This document shows positions 23,534 through 33,533 of a stretch of 64,000 bases of DNA, one piece after another. Positions within the stretch are counted from its first letter, which is position 1; the number at the start of each line of letters is the position of its first letter. Position numbers and translations under genes: made by a program. Source of the stretch: Reticulascus tulasneorum. Taxonomy: Eukaryota; Ascomycota; Sordariomycetes; Glomerellales; Reticulascaceae. The DNA is taken from the NCBI GenBank assembly GCA_001557505.1, contig LSAX01000001.1, positions 744,001 through 808,000 on the forward strand, written 5' to 3'. The notes under the pieces are model-generated. The model made no database searches. It was given only the letters and a program-made list of their open reading frames with translations, and was not told the DNA's origin.

Positions 23534-24000
23534 TCAGTTCTCGACCATCTGGGTAGCATCAGGCACAGCACCAAGCCACTGTGCCTTCCTGCCTGTCCAT
23601 ATCTCGAGCGTAGGCTTCTCACTGACCAGAGGGGCTCCCTTGACCGTCCCGGCTTGAATCATAATGAACTGCTTGAGCATATCCGTATCGGCCGTCCTGT
23701 ACAGGATTGTAGCGCAGTCGGGACAGAACGAGTAGAACACCTCCAAGCCACTCTCCTGAATAAACGAAGTCTCCTTCATCGTCCCGGAAGTCAATGTGAA
23801 CTTCTCTTTAGGGATAGCAAAGCTGTACGTAAAGCTGGTTCCAGATAGTTGCTGGCATTGGAGGCAGTGACAGAGGACCTGGCGTGAGTGTAAGTCGTGT
23901 GCATGATCTCACGAAGAAGGTGGATTGAACTTACTTTGAGTGCTGGTTCATCTTCGTAGGTGTAAGTCACCTTGCCACAAATACAGCCTCCAGAAGGCAT
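23534..24000 (-). CDS. GFA/CENP-V domain protein (glutathione-dependent formaldehyde-activating-like)
   Basis: Small zinc protein of the GFA (Mss4-like) fold, 136 aa, from exons 23935-24000 and 23534-23878 (phase-0 intron 23879-23934). Zinc-binding cysteines are seen in GGCICGKV, in LCHCLQC and in FCPDCAT, the full GFA pattern. The founding member speeds formation of S-hydroxymethylglutathione, but most fungal paralogues have no known substrate. It lies next to an alcohol dehydrogenase and a CoA ligase on the same strand, which would fit aldehyde metabolism. The start gives MPSGGCICG, a common opening for this family. Confidence 0.9.
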
Positions 24001-25294
24001 CTTGTGTAGTGGGTTGATAGGAGTTCTTTTTTTGAGAGGGTCGTTGGACTGATTGATGATCGAAGCAGAGTTGGCGATGATAGTTTGCTTCCGTGCCTTT
24101 ATCGAGATCTGAAGCACAGCACAGTAATTGAATAGTTGTTATCACACTTTTGTATACTTAAAAGTCAAGATTGTAGGTATTAGAGAGAGTCTTTATATCT
24201 TCCTTTGGTTTATATATCTACTCCTTGAAGATGCGATGGTGGGTGGTGACAAATCTGGCCAAATCAAGGGGCTGATGTAAGCTGGACGAAGCAGTCGCCG
24301 ACCACAGGAGCTGGTAATAAGCGGCGACACGACGGCATTTGCTTGGTAACACCCAGCTTAATGCCTTCAAGATAAATTCTGTTTGACTCTGTTCCATGCC
24401 GTCGGCTGCCCCGCACGGACGCAGGCACCAAGCAACGGGCGGCCGCATCCGCAGCTGCTGTCACATCCGCCGCTGCCGACCCCACCGCCTGAGTTCCTGT
24501 TGACCGATGTGCTGGCTGAGATCCCGTCTGTCGCATCCTCGACGAATGACATCCACGCGCTCATCTGCGCCTCTACCGTTGTCTACAAGGTCTTCCTGTC
24601 GGCCAAGTGGGTTGTGCTGGTCAGCATGAAACCAGGGATCTCTGGCTAGCGGGTTGCCACAACCCGATAACCCCAGCCAGGATCGTATACGGAGAAGCCA
24701 AAGTATTTTATAGGGTCTGTTCGCGTAATACAGCGCTAGGTGGTACTGGCTTGGGGTTAGTACTCCGGGACCGTACCGGCGTTGAGCTGCTCAAGACAAG
24801 GCTGGCGGTGTAAATTGCTGGATGACTCACGAGCGTGCGGCTGCCCGACCGACAGTGCCTATGCAACGAAATGATGCGGAGGCGGGGGCCAAGATGACCA
24901 ATAAATGTGGGAGTGTGAAGTGACCTTATCCGAGTGTTATATCTATTGTTGGCAACAGCACTAGGGACATACGAGAAGCCGATTGAGCTGGCGAGGGTAA
25001 TAACCCAAGTGCTTTCGCCTAGCTCTCCTTAAGATCGCCTTGACTAGTAAGTCTTAAATGTCTTGAATACTACAGTCCACGGGATCTCCCAGTAGGAATA
25101 TCATAGCCTGATATATGGCATGGCCACTCCCACTGCCGGCATCCCGGATTGCACCCCTAGAGCCAAGTTTGTTGTTACTTTTGGTTCAAAAGATAATATA
25201 CTACAGGCGTGAACTATGTACCATACATAGAGCCGCGGCCATATTCGCTTTTTCGGCGATCTAGGAGGAGAGGCGGTACTTCAAATTCTGTCGC
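24001..25294. other. intergenic region with a possible gene relic
   Basis: About 1.3 kb between two minus-strand genes. The only coding-like signal is the F-box-like fragment at 24482-24649 on the plus strand. The rest shows no open frame with family resemblance. Confidence 0.4.
24482..24649 (+). pseudogene. possible F-box-like gene relic
   Basis: A plus-strand frame reads PPEFLLTDVLAEIPSVAS, then a segment with HALICASTVVYKVFLSAK and VVLVSM, and stops soon after. This resembles the start of a large ascomycete family of F-box-like proteins (LP-E-LL-IL-xIPS, later a LASPxxYxxFL segment). There is no ATG directly before it and no continuing domain after it, so it looks like a truncated remnant. 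The match was made by eye from memory of the family, so confidence is low. Confidence 0.3.
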
Positions 25295-26143
25295 TCAAGC
25301 ATAAGAGTCGTAATTTGGCATGTTGACGCCATTGTACTTCAATGTTTCCACTGCCACATTGATGTTATCGATACTCTCTTGCGAAGGTAAGGAGCTGTGC
25401 CACTCAACAAGCAGATGGTCCACCACCAGCCACGCGCTCATCTCTACCATGTGAGGAATGATCTCGTACTCGGCACCTTCGATGTCCATCTTGACAACCA
25501 CGAAATCGCGGGGCAGGGTATTCTTCAGGAGCCACTGGGAAATGTTGATGGCCGTCAGCACAGTTCCGTTGCTCTTGGATTTCACAGCGTCTGGATGATT
25601 GGCATAAGTGGATGATCCCCAAAATTCATGATCCGTGTTGACGGTGTCCAGGTAGAAGGTTCGGGTGCCGTCCACGACATCGACAACAGTTGAGGGGAAG
25701 ATGTTGATCTTGATATCCTCTGCATCGTAGCGCTCCTTGGCTCGCACAAGTGCGGCGTTGAAGTATGGGTTGGCCTCAAATAGGAAGATCTCTACACAAA
25801 GAAATGGTATTAGATAAAAGTAACAACCGAGTTGATGTTGCGCCGTGCAAGCCTAAGCAGGGCTTTATCAATTTCACTCACCAGCCTCCTCGTGGGTCGC
25901 CCAATCGGGACGGGGAAAGTCATGTTCGAATTTTGCGCCTTCGTGTTGCAGGAAAGTTTCTAGCGAGTCTGCGCTGTTGGCGCCGAGATCGACAAATATG
26001 TATCGTGGCTTGTGGCTGCCGTGCTCACGAAATTTCTTGCTCAGGCCATCATATGATAGGATCGAGCTGTGATATACAACCATGAAGAACATAAACAGCA
26101 GGGCAATGGTGGAAATGGAAACGATATTCCGTCTGACGGCCAT
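25295..26143 (-). CDS. membrane-anchored FkbM-type SAM methyltransferase
   Basis: Predicted 252 aa from exons 25882-26143 and 25295-25791, joined in phase 1 (intron 25792-25881). An N-terminal signal anchor (about residues 7-28) gives a type II membrane layout with a lumenal or extracytosolic domain. SAM-binding motif I is seen as FVDLGANSADS (about 50-60). Further motifs are EIFLFEANPYF after the splice and VVKMDIEGAEYEIIPHM, the FkbM hallmark. Relatives methylate sugars or other small groups; the substrate here is unknown. The open frame alone would lose EIFLFEANPYFNAALV, which the intron model restores. Confidence 0.87.
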
Positions 26144-27460
26144 GGCGAAGGTATTTCAAGACGATGAACATGAAGTTGGCAAAGGAGGGAAAGGACAAAC
26201 GATAGGGATTTTATGGGAAGAAAGAAAGGGAAGGGGAAGACACGAAGAGGACGAGACGCGAGGGCGAGGGCTTACGCGATTCCAACGTAGTTCCATCGCT
26301 TCATTTGATCATGTCGTCCAAGGGTTTATGGATGTTTATGGCTTTCCCGATAACCCGTTTCATTAGAGCTTGGACGATATTGGCTGCCAACGTTTGCCGC
26401 TACACGAAACCTCAAGTTACCACGAGAGACGTGTTGTGTCGACGAACGGCACAGTTCACTGACGCCCGTCCATGGCTTACCAACTTACCTGCATAGCCAC
26501 GGCCCGTCTCCTCGCTGGGTCTTGGTTTACTGCTTATGAACAGAAGGCTCAACCCAATTGAGAAAAAGAGCCGCATTCGTTCAATGCGCGTGACCCACTC
26601 AAGGCATAATTAAAGTGTCGCCAATCCTTGCTAATTAGATGGTGCACGGGCATCAACCAATTCAACCTCAATTTTGAACCATTGTCGCTCCAATGTCCAA
26701 TGTATGCTGTGTCTTGAGCCAAGACCTTATCCAGTGTGCTGGGATTCTGTGGAATATCGTTAGGTGGAAACGCGTTTCTGATTTCACCCTGATCCTAACC
26801 CTGAACTTTGTATCATAGAATGCCAGTGTATCTCTCCAGTATCTCTTAAGTTCGCTCGTTTTTTCACAGCACTCAAATCTCAGCCAAGGCTACGGCCAAA
26901 TCCCGCTTGGGATCCGTGTTGATTGATGAACGGAGAATGTCGTCCCAGCCACAAGAATTGGCAGACGCAAACAGCCGCCCATTGTTTACATCCAAAGGGA
27001 AGTCATCACTACTTGTATGGGCCTCGACGCTACTTGCCGCCGAGTCCCGTGCCTTCTTAATAGTTTAAACATTAGAGGTTAGCAACATTTCATGTCCCAT
27101 TCTCCGTGACTGATGTACTCACTATTGTCTATCTAGCAATTTGCTAAAATATTTTCCGATTTCACAGCAATGCCATGCCCAAGTGGTCTGCTTTAGGATC
27201 GTTTGTTCTTCGAACCAGCAGGTGGAGCCGCTTGTGGTGTGTGCTGTCGGCATTGGTCAACACACGGTTGTGGGCTCTAACTCCGTAATCACCGGGAATG
27301 AATCCCAGCAACTCTTTGTCTGGGGCGTTCCAACTTCATCCTTACTCTGCATACACCTATCCTTGGTCAAATCAACCAACCTCTACTCTAAATCTACTCT
27401 AAATGCTTACAGATAACAATTGGCTGTTTTCATCACACGACCGACTGCCTCGGATCTACC
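26144..27460. other. intergenic region between divergent genes
   Basis: Promoters of the methyltransferase (minus) and the TF-like gene (plus). An 11-bp tandem duplication (TCTACTCTAAA twice) lies at 27382-27403. No coding signal was seen. Confidence 0.45.
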
Positions 27461-29076
27461 ATGCTGTTTCAATTTATCGACCAAACATCCATCGGCCGAC
27501 GTGAGAGGAGGGCGACCCGCAGTCATGTTATGAAAGGGAAGAACACTAAGACACGGTCATTGAAACCGCGTCGAAAGCCCTCTCCAGTTAAACCAGGGTC
27601 GGAGACTACAGCTAGATCATATCTTCATAGTTACCATGGAGTCCATGAAGAATCGCCTAGAACTACGAATGCCATGCGACCAGCCATCGGCCACGAGTTT
27701 TCAAACTCCACTTTCCCTGTTACGTTGACCCCTTACCACAGGTGTCTTCTTCATCAGTGTGAGTTTGTAGTACGGAGATGGATAGTATCTGGCTCACACG
27801 TCACAGTCTTCTGCGTCCTTGGCGACGCAATATATCCTCCCCAATTCTGCCAACCTGTCGATGCCATCAAAACTGTCTGGTTCGATTTTATCATGTCAGA
27901 CAAGGCTTGCAAGTCAACTTTCCTACTTACAACTGGAGTTGGTGTTAACCAGTAAAATAGTCTTCCACATTTCCATGGCTATATCGGCAAGATGTGTTGA
28001 TTTCTTACACAGATCAGATAAGGAGTCTCCGGAAACTATGTCTCATCTGTCTCAAGCATTTCTTTTGATCAGCGAGAGGTTATCAGGCAACGAGCCAGTG
28101 TCAGACGAAACAATGGCTGCCACTGTTTCTCTCGCAATCGTTGAATCTCTTCGTAGAGATCCAGATACGTATCGAATACATCTAGATGGTCTGGATCGCA
28201 TGGTCAAGTTGCGGGGCGGGCTTTCTGGAATCAAGAATAATACTAGTCTCGTCAATAAAATCTGCAGGTATTTAGGTCCAACTCAGTATCATCCGTCACG
28301 ATCGGTTCTGTAGCTAACAGCGCAGGGCTGATATTGAGTTTGCTCTGCAAACTGGATCTCCACCTCGATTTTACCGTGATGAGATGCCGCGTCACAGGAA
28401 TTATCCGCGGTCTGATGATGGAATTGACCATCTGGCCCAACCGTCTCTGCCAAGACTATTTAGCAATTCACCGATTTATCAGTCCGATCTTGTTCGGGAT
28501 ATCCTGGAAACAGTAGCCATCTTCAATTCCAGCTCCAGCTCTTCCAAGCTCGAGGCTTCTGTGTTTCAGGAGATCTTAGTCTCTTTTGGTTACCGGCTAA
28601 TCTATTCCGATTACTCGGACAGTTTGGTGGCTACCAACAAGACCATTCATGCGTGTCATCTCGCTCTTATAGCCCTATTGACAACACTCTTGTTACAGTT
28701 CGGTCGAAGTCGGCGTTTGCAATATGATAACCTTCGACTACGCCTGCGGAGAGCCATCCAGCAGGTCGATACCGAATCATCATCGGATACAGCTGTAAAT
28801 CTCTGGCTATTGATGATGGGGGCAATTTCGGTTTTTGGTGAAGCTGACATGGCTTGGCTATCACCGAAAATCGCGTTGGCAAGCAATGATCTTGGAATAT
28901 ATGACTGGAATGATTGTCGGCGGACTCTGATGCAGTTTGCTTGGATTAATTCTATTCATGATGCGATTGGAAAGTCTGTGTGGCTTCAAATCACTGGCAC
29001 GCATCATCGACCTAAATCGCTTTCGATGTCTATCCACAGTGCACCAAGATCAAGTTCCAACGATAAAGAACGATAG
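27461..29076 (+). CDS. fungal transcription-factor-like protein without zinc cluster
   Basis: Model of 485 aa from exons 27461-27758, 27807-27908, 27961-28267 and 28326-29076. It opens with FQFIDQTS, then RRATRSHVMKGKN and a basic tract. This start is typical of a large ascomycete family with a fungal-specific TF-like helical region but no Zn2Cys6 cluster. The middle reads FFHISMAISARCVDFLHR and, after the last intron, RADIEFALQTGSPPRFYRDEMP, both family hallmarks. Intron 27759-27806 is 48 bp and free of stops. Intron 27909-27960 needs a GC donor. The last intron is canonical. Function is unknown; members are usually annotated as putative regulators. The C-terminal end after about residue 460 is less certain. 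Confidence 0.75.
27909..27960 (+). other. probable GC-AG intron in the TF-like gene
   Basis: Donor T/GCAAGT and acceptor AAATAG. Removing these 52 bases joins FIMSDKA to FFHISMAIS in phase; reading through instead meets a stop at 27953-27955. I saw no GT donor that keeps the frame. Confidence 0.6.
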
Positions 29077-30085
29077 CAAACCTCAAACCGCCACGATCCG
29101 CTTTGTGCACGCAGGATCAATTACCGCAAGTCTCGGTACCAATTGGTTCTAAACGCATTCTTGGGCATGCTTCCCACTCTGATCAGCCACTCATGTGGGG
29201 ACCGAGACACCAGAAAGCGGTAGCTAGGACGGGCCATGCCTGCGTTGCAGAGGCCAGCATTAATGAGATTCGTGACATTTGACGGCTTCAAAGACAGGGG
29301 TGAGTGAGACCAGTTGGCGTATTACATTTACACTCGGTCTCATTAGTTGGTACTGCGACAATCTGCGGCTGCGTCTCTGCCTCTCCTAAGAAGAAATTCT
29401 CTTCCAAATCGAGACCGTTTCGAGTGCTGTTCTCGGGCTAGTTGTAGTGGACGTTTTGGATGGAAGCAATGCATATCTGGGTTTACTATCAGTCAATTAT
29501 CAGCACCAAAAGCTCTGCTCAACACGTACCGAAGGATGCCTGGGGTTCAGATTTAGCCCCGAAATTCCTATGTTGCACAAGGCAAATCCTTCCGCTCGGT
29601 ATTGGCTCAAGTTTCAATTTTACTGGCAATCGAGTAGACCCTGCTTCATGTAGCAACAAATTCAGTAATCAATTTAGCCGCATTTTCACTGTGATTCAGC
29701 GTAGTGCTATAGAGGATCTCAATAGATCGGTCCCACACGCCGCGTCATCCCGGGGCATAGGAAATGACATATATTCTTAATTGGAGGGAGGCCGCATGAA
29801 CAACGCGGTTAATGTGTTGTTGGTTACACGACGTTCGAGTCAACCAACCAACATTGAAGATAGCACGCGCTTGTACGACCACGGCCGAGAGTAAAAATGC
29901 GAAGTCCCCAGCATCGAATCTTTCTCTTTCTCTCTCTCCGCTCTCCGTCCTGTACTAACCACATTAACAACAGAAGAGGCTTCCTTTCTTGTTCAAACAT
30001 TGATTGCCGTCCTATTTCATTTCTGAAATCTACTTCATTTCATCTTTCACTCCAAGGCCATCCGAGGGTTTTCAAGACCACAGCA
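29077..30085. other. intergenic region
   Basis: Contains copy A of a diverged direct repeat (29302-29375), followed by about 0.5 kb without coding signal. A CT-rich leader directly precedes the RTA1-like gene. Confidence 0.45.
29302..29375. repeat. diverged direct repeat, copy A
   Basis: Aligns by hand with 31456-31530, in the same orientation, with about 61 of 75 columns identical. The shared cores are GAGTGAGAYCAGTTGRCGTATT and CTGCGACAATCTGCRGCTGCGTC. Weaker similarity continues for about 50 bp downstream. Several of the differences are C/T or G/A. Confidence 0.65.
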
Positions 30086-31165
30086 ATGAGTGGAGAAAAC
30101 GTAGCAGCAGCTCCTGCTGACTGGAGCGTTTGGCTGTACGATCCCTCACTGCCGGCAGCAATCATTAGCACGGCTCTCTACACTCTGGCCACTGTCTGGA
30201 TCGCCTACTTGACATGTTACCAGTATCGGGCCTGGTACTTTGTATGTGTGCCCATCGGAGGCTTCTGCCAGGTTATTGGATACGCAACGCGGTGCTACTC
30301 AACGCAAGCCCCTCAGAATATTGTAAGTTTACGTGCAATTCTCGAACGCCATCATATTTCTTGTTTGGTTCTGTTCTGATATTCTTCCTCTCTACCATCC
30401 AGGGCATCTTCGCAACCAGCACTTCCATGATCGTGCTCTCCCCGATCCTGGTATCGGCCGGTAACTACCTCCTAATTGGCCGCCTAATCCGAGCAGTACT
30501 GCCTCCATCCCACCATAGCGTGTTCAAGATTCCTGCTCGGCTCTTAACACGAACCTACGTCATCCTTGACATCGTGTGCCTATGCGTGCAGTCCAGCGGG
30601 GCGGGCCTGTCCAGTTCGGCTGGATGGGCAGGTTCGCTGTCGCAAATGGGAATGTACATCCTCCTTGGGGGCTTGGCCCTCCAGATCTTGTCTTTCTCGA
30701 CCTACATATGCATCTTGTTTCGCTTCCACTACCTGTCTCGGTCTTTAGTAGTACCGGGGGCACCGGCAGGATGGTTCAAGGTTCTCTCGGCTGTTTATAT
30801 CTCTAGCTTCTTGATTCTGGTATGTCCGCTTCACGGTCGAATCAACCCTACCAACGACATCTTTACAGATCTCTGCTGACGGAACATTTGCGCCATGACA
30901 GATCCGTTGCATATTCCGCATGGTGGAATTCGCCGAGGGCCCTGACGGCTATAGCATGACACATGAGTGGATGTTTTGGGTCTTCGAGGCAATTCTTATG
31001 ATCCTGGCCCTTACTGTCTTTTGCATCTGGTACCCGAGCAAGTATCTAGGTAATTCCAGCATCATGATTGAGAAGAATCAAACGACCGGCTCCGAATCGG
31101 GTGCACCTGAACCGCCGTCACCACCACCACTACTACCTGCAGAAACGTCAAAGCCTTGGCAATAG
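30086..31165 (+). CDS. RTA1-like 7-TM protein
   Basis: Member of the fungal RTA1/lipid-translocating-exporter-like family (RTA1, RSB1, RTM1), seven-TM proteins of the plasma membrane linked to sphingoid-base or drug tolerance. Exons 30086-30322, 30403-30819 and 30902-31165 give 305 aa, all phase 0. Diagnostic features are GGFCQVIGYATR in TM3, LSPILVSAGNYLLIGRLIR, and QSSGAGLSS near the fifth helix. After the last splice come IRCIFRMVEFAEG, DGYSMTHEW and the final helix. The tail is hydrophilic and Pro-rich. Length is typical. A diverged repeat lies on each side of the gene. Confidence 0.93.
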
Positions 31166-31826
31166 AGCCGGAGGTGGGTTGGAGGAGGCTCTTGAGACAT
31201 CAACTCTCTGTCTCTATATCTGAGTGTGGATTATAATTGATAAGGGCAGTGAGAGTGGCTGGTGCTAGGAGTTTTGTTGTAGGCTCATATTAGGGACAAG
31301 TTGATGGACTTAATTAAGTAGGCATCAGGTTAGAGTTTACCATTTTAATTGCATTCTGATACGCTCTTGCGCCAGGTATGAACCTATCATATGATGCAAA
31401 TTGCCTTGGGCAGAGCCCGAATTTGAAGTTATCTCGCGTGCTTTGCTTGGTGAACGAGTGAGATCAGTTGACGTATTCCAGTTCACAGTCTGTTTCATGA
31501 TTTAGCGCTGCGACAATCTGCAGCTGCGTCCCCACTTACCGACGTTGGGAAGTTTGGGCGAGGCAACACCTAGAGACGAATTCTAAATATCCAAACCCTA
31601 GAAAATACACATACAAACACTCAAAAAGGATACCTGGATTGGTCTAACATTGCAGCGGAATCTGGTTTGATATAAATTGTTTCCCTATGTTTCACATATA
31701 TGCTGGAGCCTTGTACGCCAAGTCAAGCAATGCTACGCTGTGCTACCAAGCCCATGACCGCTAAATGATACAAAAGTACTCGATACAGTTTTGACAGCCG
31801 TCCCAAATCAAACGTGATTCAAATTT
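31166..31826. other. intergenic region (convergent 3' ends)
   Basis: Between the RTA1-like gene (plus) and the secreted-protein gene (minus). Contains repeat copy B; otherwise no coding signal. Confidence 0.45.
31456..31530. repeat. diverged direct repeat, copy B
   Basis: Counterpart of 29302-29375, 2.15 kb further on in the same orientation. Could be a remnant of an old dispersed element or a segmental duplication; no terminal structure or target-site duplication was recognised. Confidence 0.65.
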
Positions 31827-33533
31827 TTACGTGCAGGAGGTGATTGTGATCACAACGGCAGCGGCGCACGCAGTTGCAGTGGCTACGGGAGCCTTGGTGA
31901 TCTGAGGAGCTGCAGCCGTCCCAGTGGCGGCCGCGCCGCCGACGAGCATGCTATTGAAAATGTCGGCCGCGGTTTGGTCCTGAGTAGCTGCTACAGCGGC
32001 GGAGCTGGCGGAAGCACAGGTCGCCTGCACGGCTGTCGGCGCCTTGCAGCTGTCTGCCAAGCGCTGGCAGATGAATCCAGCAATGATGCCAATCTTCTGC
32101 GCTGAGCCGTGGTTGAAGTCGCCCTGGTTGTTTGCGATGAATGCACCCTCCTTTCGTCCATCCAAGCCAACAGCGAAAATGACGGATGGATCACTGCAGC
32201 TGCCGAAATCAGTCGCCTGGCGCTTGAAGAATCGCTTGCGAAGGTTGTTGGCAGACCGGCAGGCGGCGTTCTGCTGGTCACACTGCCCTACACCGCCTGC
32301 AAGCGCGCCACTGTTCGCAGCATTTGCGCAGGCATTGTGTTGCTTGTCACATGAGCGGCCAACGGCTGCACCAATGCCAATGAATGTGTCTCCATCGACG
32401 TTGAATGGACGAGCGCTAGCAGAGCTAACGACAGCTGGCGGGGGGCCACCGAGGGTACCAGTGAAAGCTTGGACGTTGACACCGGCGGCTGTTGCGGTTT
32501 GGACGGCAGAGGGCGCAACACCGATGCTAGAGATGACAGAGGAGGCAGCAGTGGCGGCGACGGTGGTGGTGATGACCGTGCAGGAGCTCGTTGAGGGTGC
32601 GACAGCAGCGGTGGTCGCAATGCATTCTACAGCAGTGGTGGCTGCTGCGGCAGTAGTGGTGGCTGCAACTGTTGCAACAACTGTCCCAGGAGCAACAACC
32701 GCAGTTGCATCGGCGACAGTCAAACCGGCGAAGTCAATATGCGTAGCACTCAGCTCGCCCGTGCCAGTAAAGGTTGGCACGACACCTTGAACCGCAGCAG
32801 CAATTTCTTCCGGAGTAGCATCCAAGACGAGAAGTCGCTGGGTGAAGATACATCCAACAGGATCATCAAGAGTATCGCAAGAAAAGCCCGCTCCAGTATT
32901 GTCGTTTACCTGTTAAACGCGTCAGTAAACCATACATAGCTGGAAGTAGAGGTTAGGCGTATTTACATCACCTGCAGCGAAGGTGCCGCTCTCCAATGCG
33001 AGCAACGGATCGCCGCCAATAAGAGCAAGCTGCTTTGCCAGCTCCAAGGTGATTCCCTTGTTGATGGCAGCTGCGTTGGCGGAAGCGGCGTCCTGATGCT
33101 GGGTGAGGGCAGCAATCTCGGCGTTGACAGCAGCGTCGGTGCACAGAACACTAGCTTGGCCAACCTTGCCAGTGTTTCGCTCAATGGCCTGATAGACAAG
33201 AGCGGCAGACATGCCTCGGATATCTCCAATTGCTTTGGCATTGGTGAACGCTTGGTCGGCCGTTTCTTGTTTCAGGCAGTCAAGGTTGGTGACGAGACCT
33301 GCACCGCCAGCAGCAGCGCCGTTGCCGAGTAATCCAAAAACGGGATCGGCAATCTGCTTCGGGTTGTCTAGGTTGAGGAACTCGCGGGTGGTGGAGAGAA
33401 AGATCTCGTGAGAGTGCTCCTGAGGAACCTGTCGCTTGACGATGCTTCGTCGTCCACGAGCATGACCTTGGCGAGAAGGACCGGCGGCTGCAAGACCCAG
33501 AAGGGCAGCAAGGGCAATGGACTGGCACTTCAT
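31827..33533 (-). CDS. secreted cell-wall-type protein with Kex2 site and Cys-rich C-terminal domain
   Basis: Predicted 549 aa from exons 32967-33533 and 31827-32909 (phase-0 intron 32910-32966). It starts with a signal peptide (MKCQSIALAALLGLAAAG), then a basic propeptide ending in VKR before QVPQEHSH, a likely Kex2 cut. An Ala-rich helical region follows. A long Ala/Thr/Val-rich spacer lies at about residues 230-330. The C-terminal domain includes FNVDGDTFIGIGAAVGRSCDK, CDQQNAACRS and DFGSCSDPSVIFAVGLDGRKE, then FNHGSAQKIGIIAGFICQRL with further Cys. I have seen this domain in many uncharacterised ascomycete surface proteins. It is not an enzyme family I can name. No clear GPI signal: the end ITITSCT is short. 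Confidence 0.82.

Noticed and set aside
32044..32790. 248-codon antisense frame
   Set aside because: Mirror of the Ala/Thr-rich spacer of the secreted protein.
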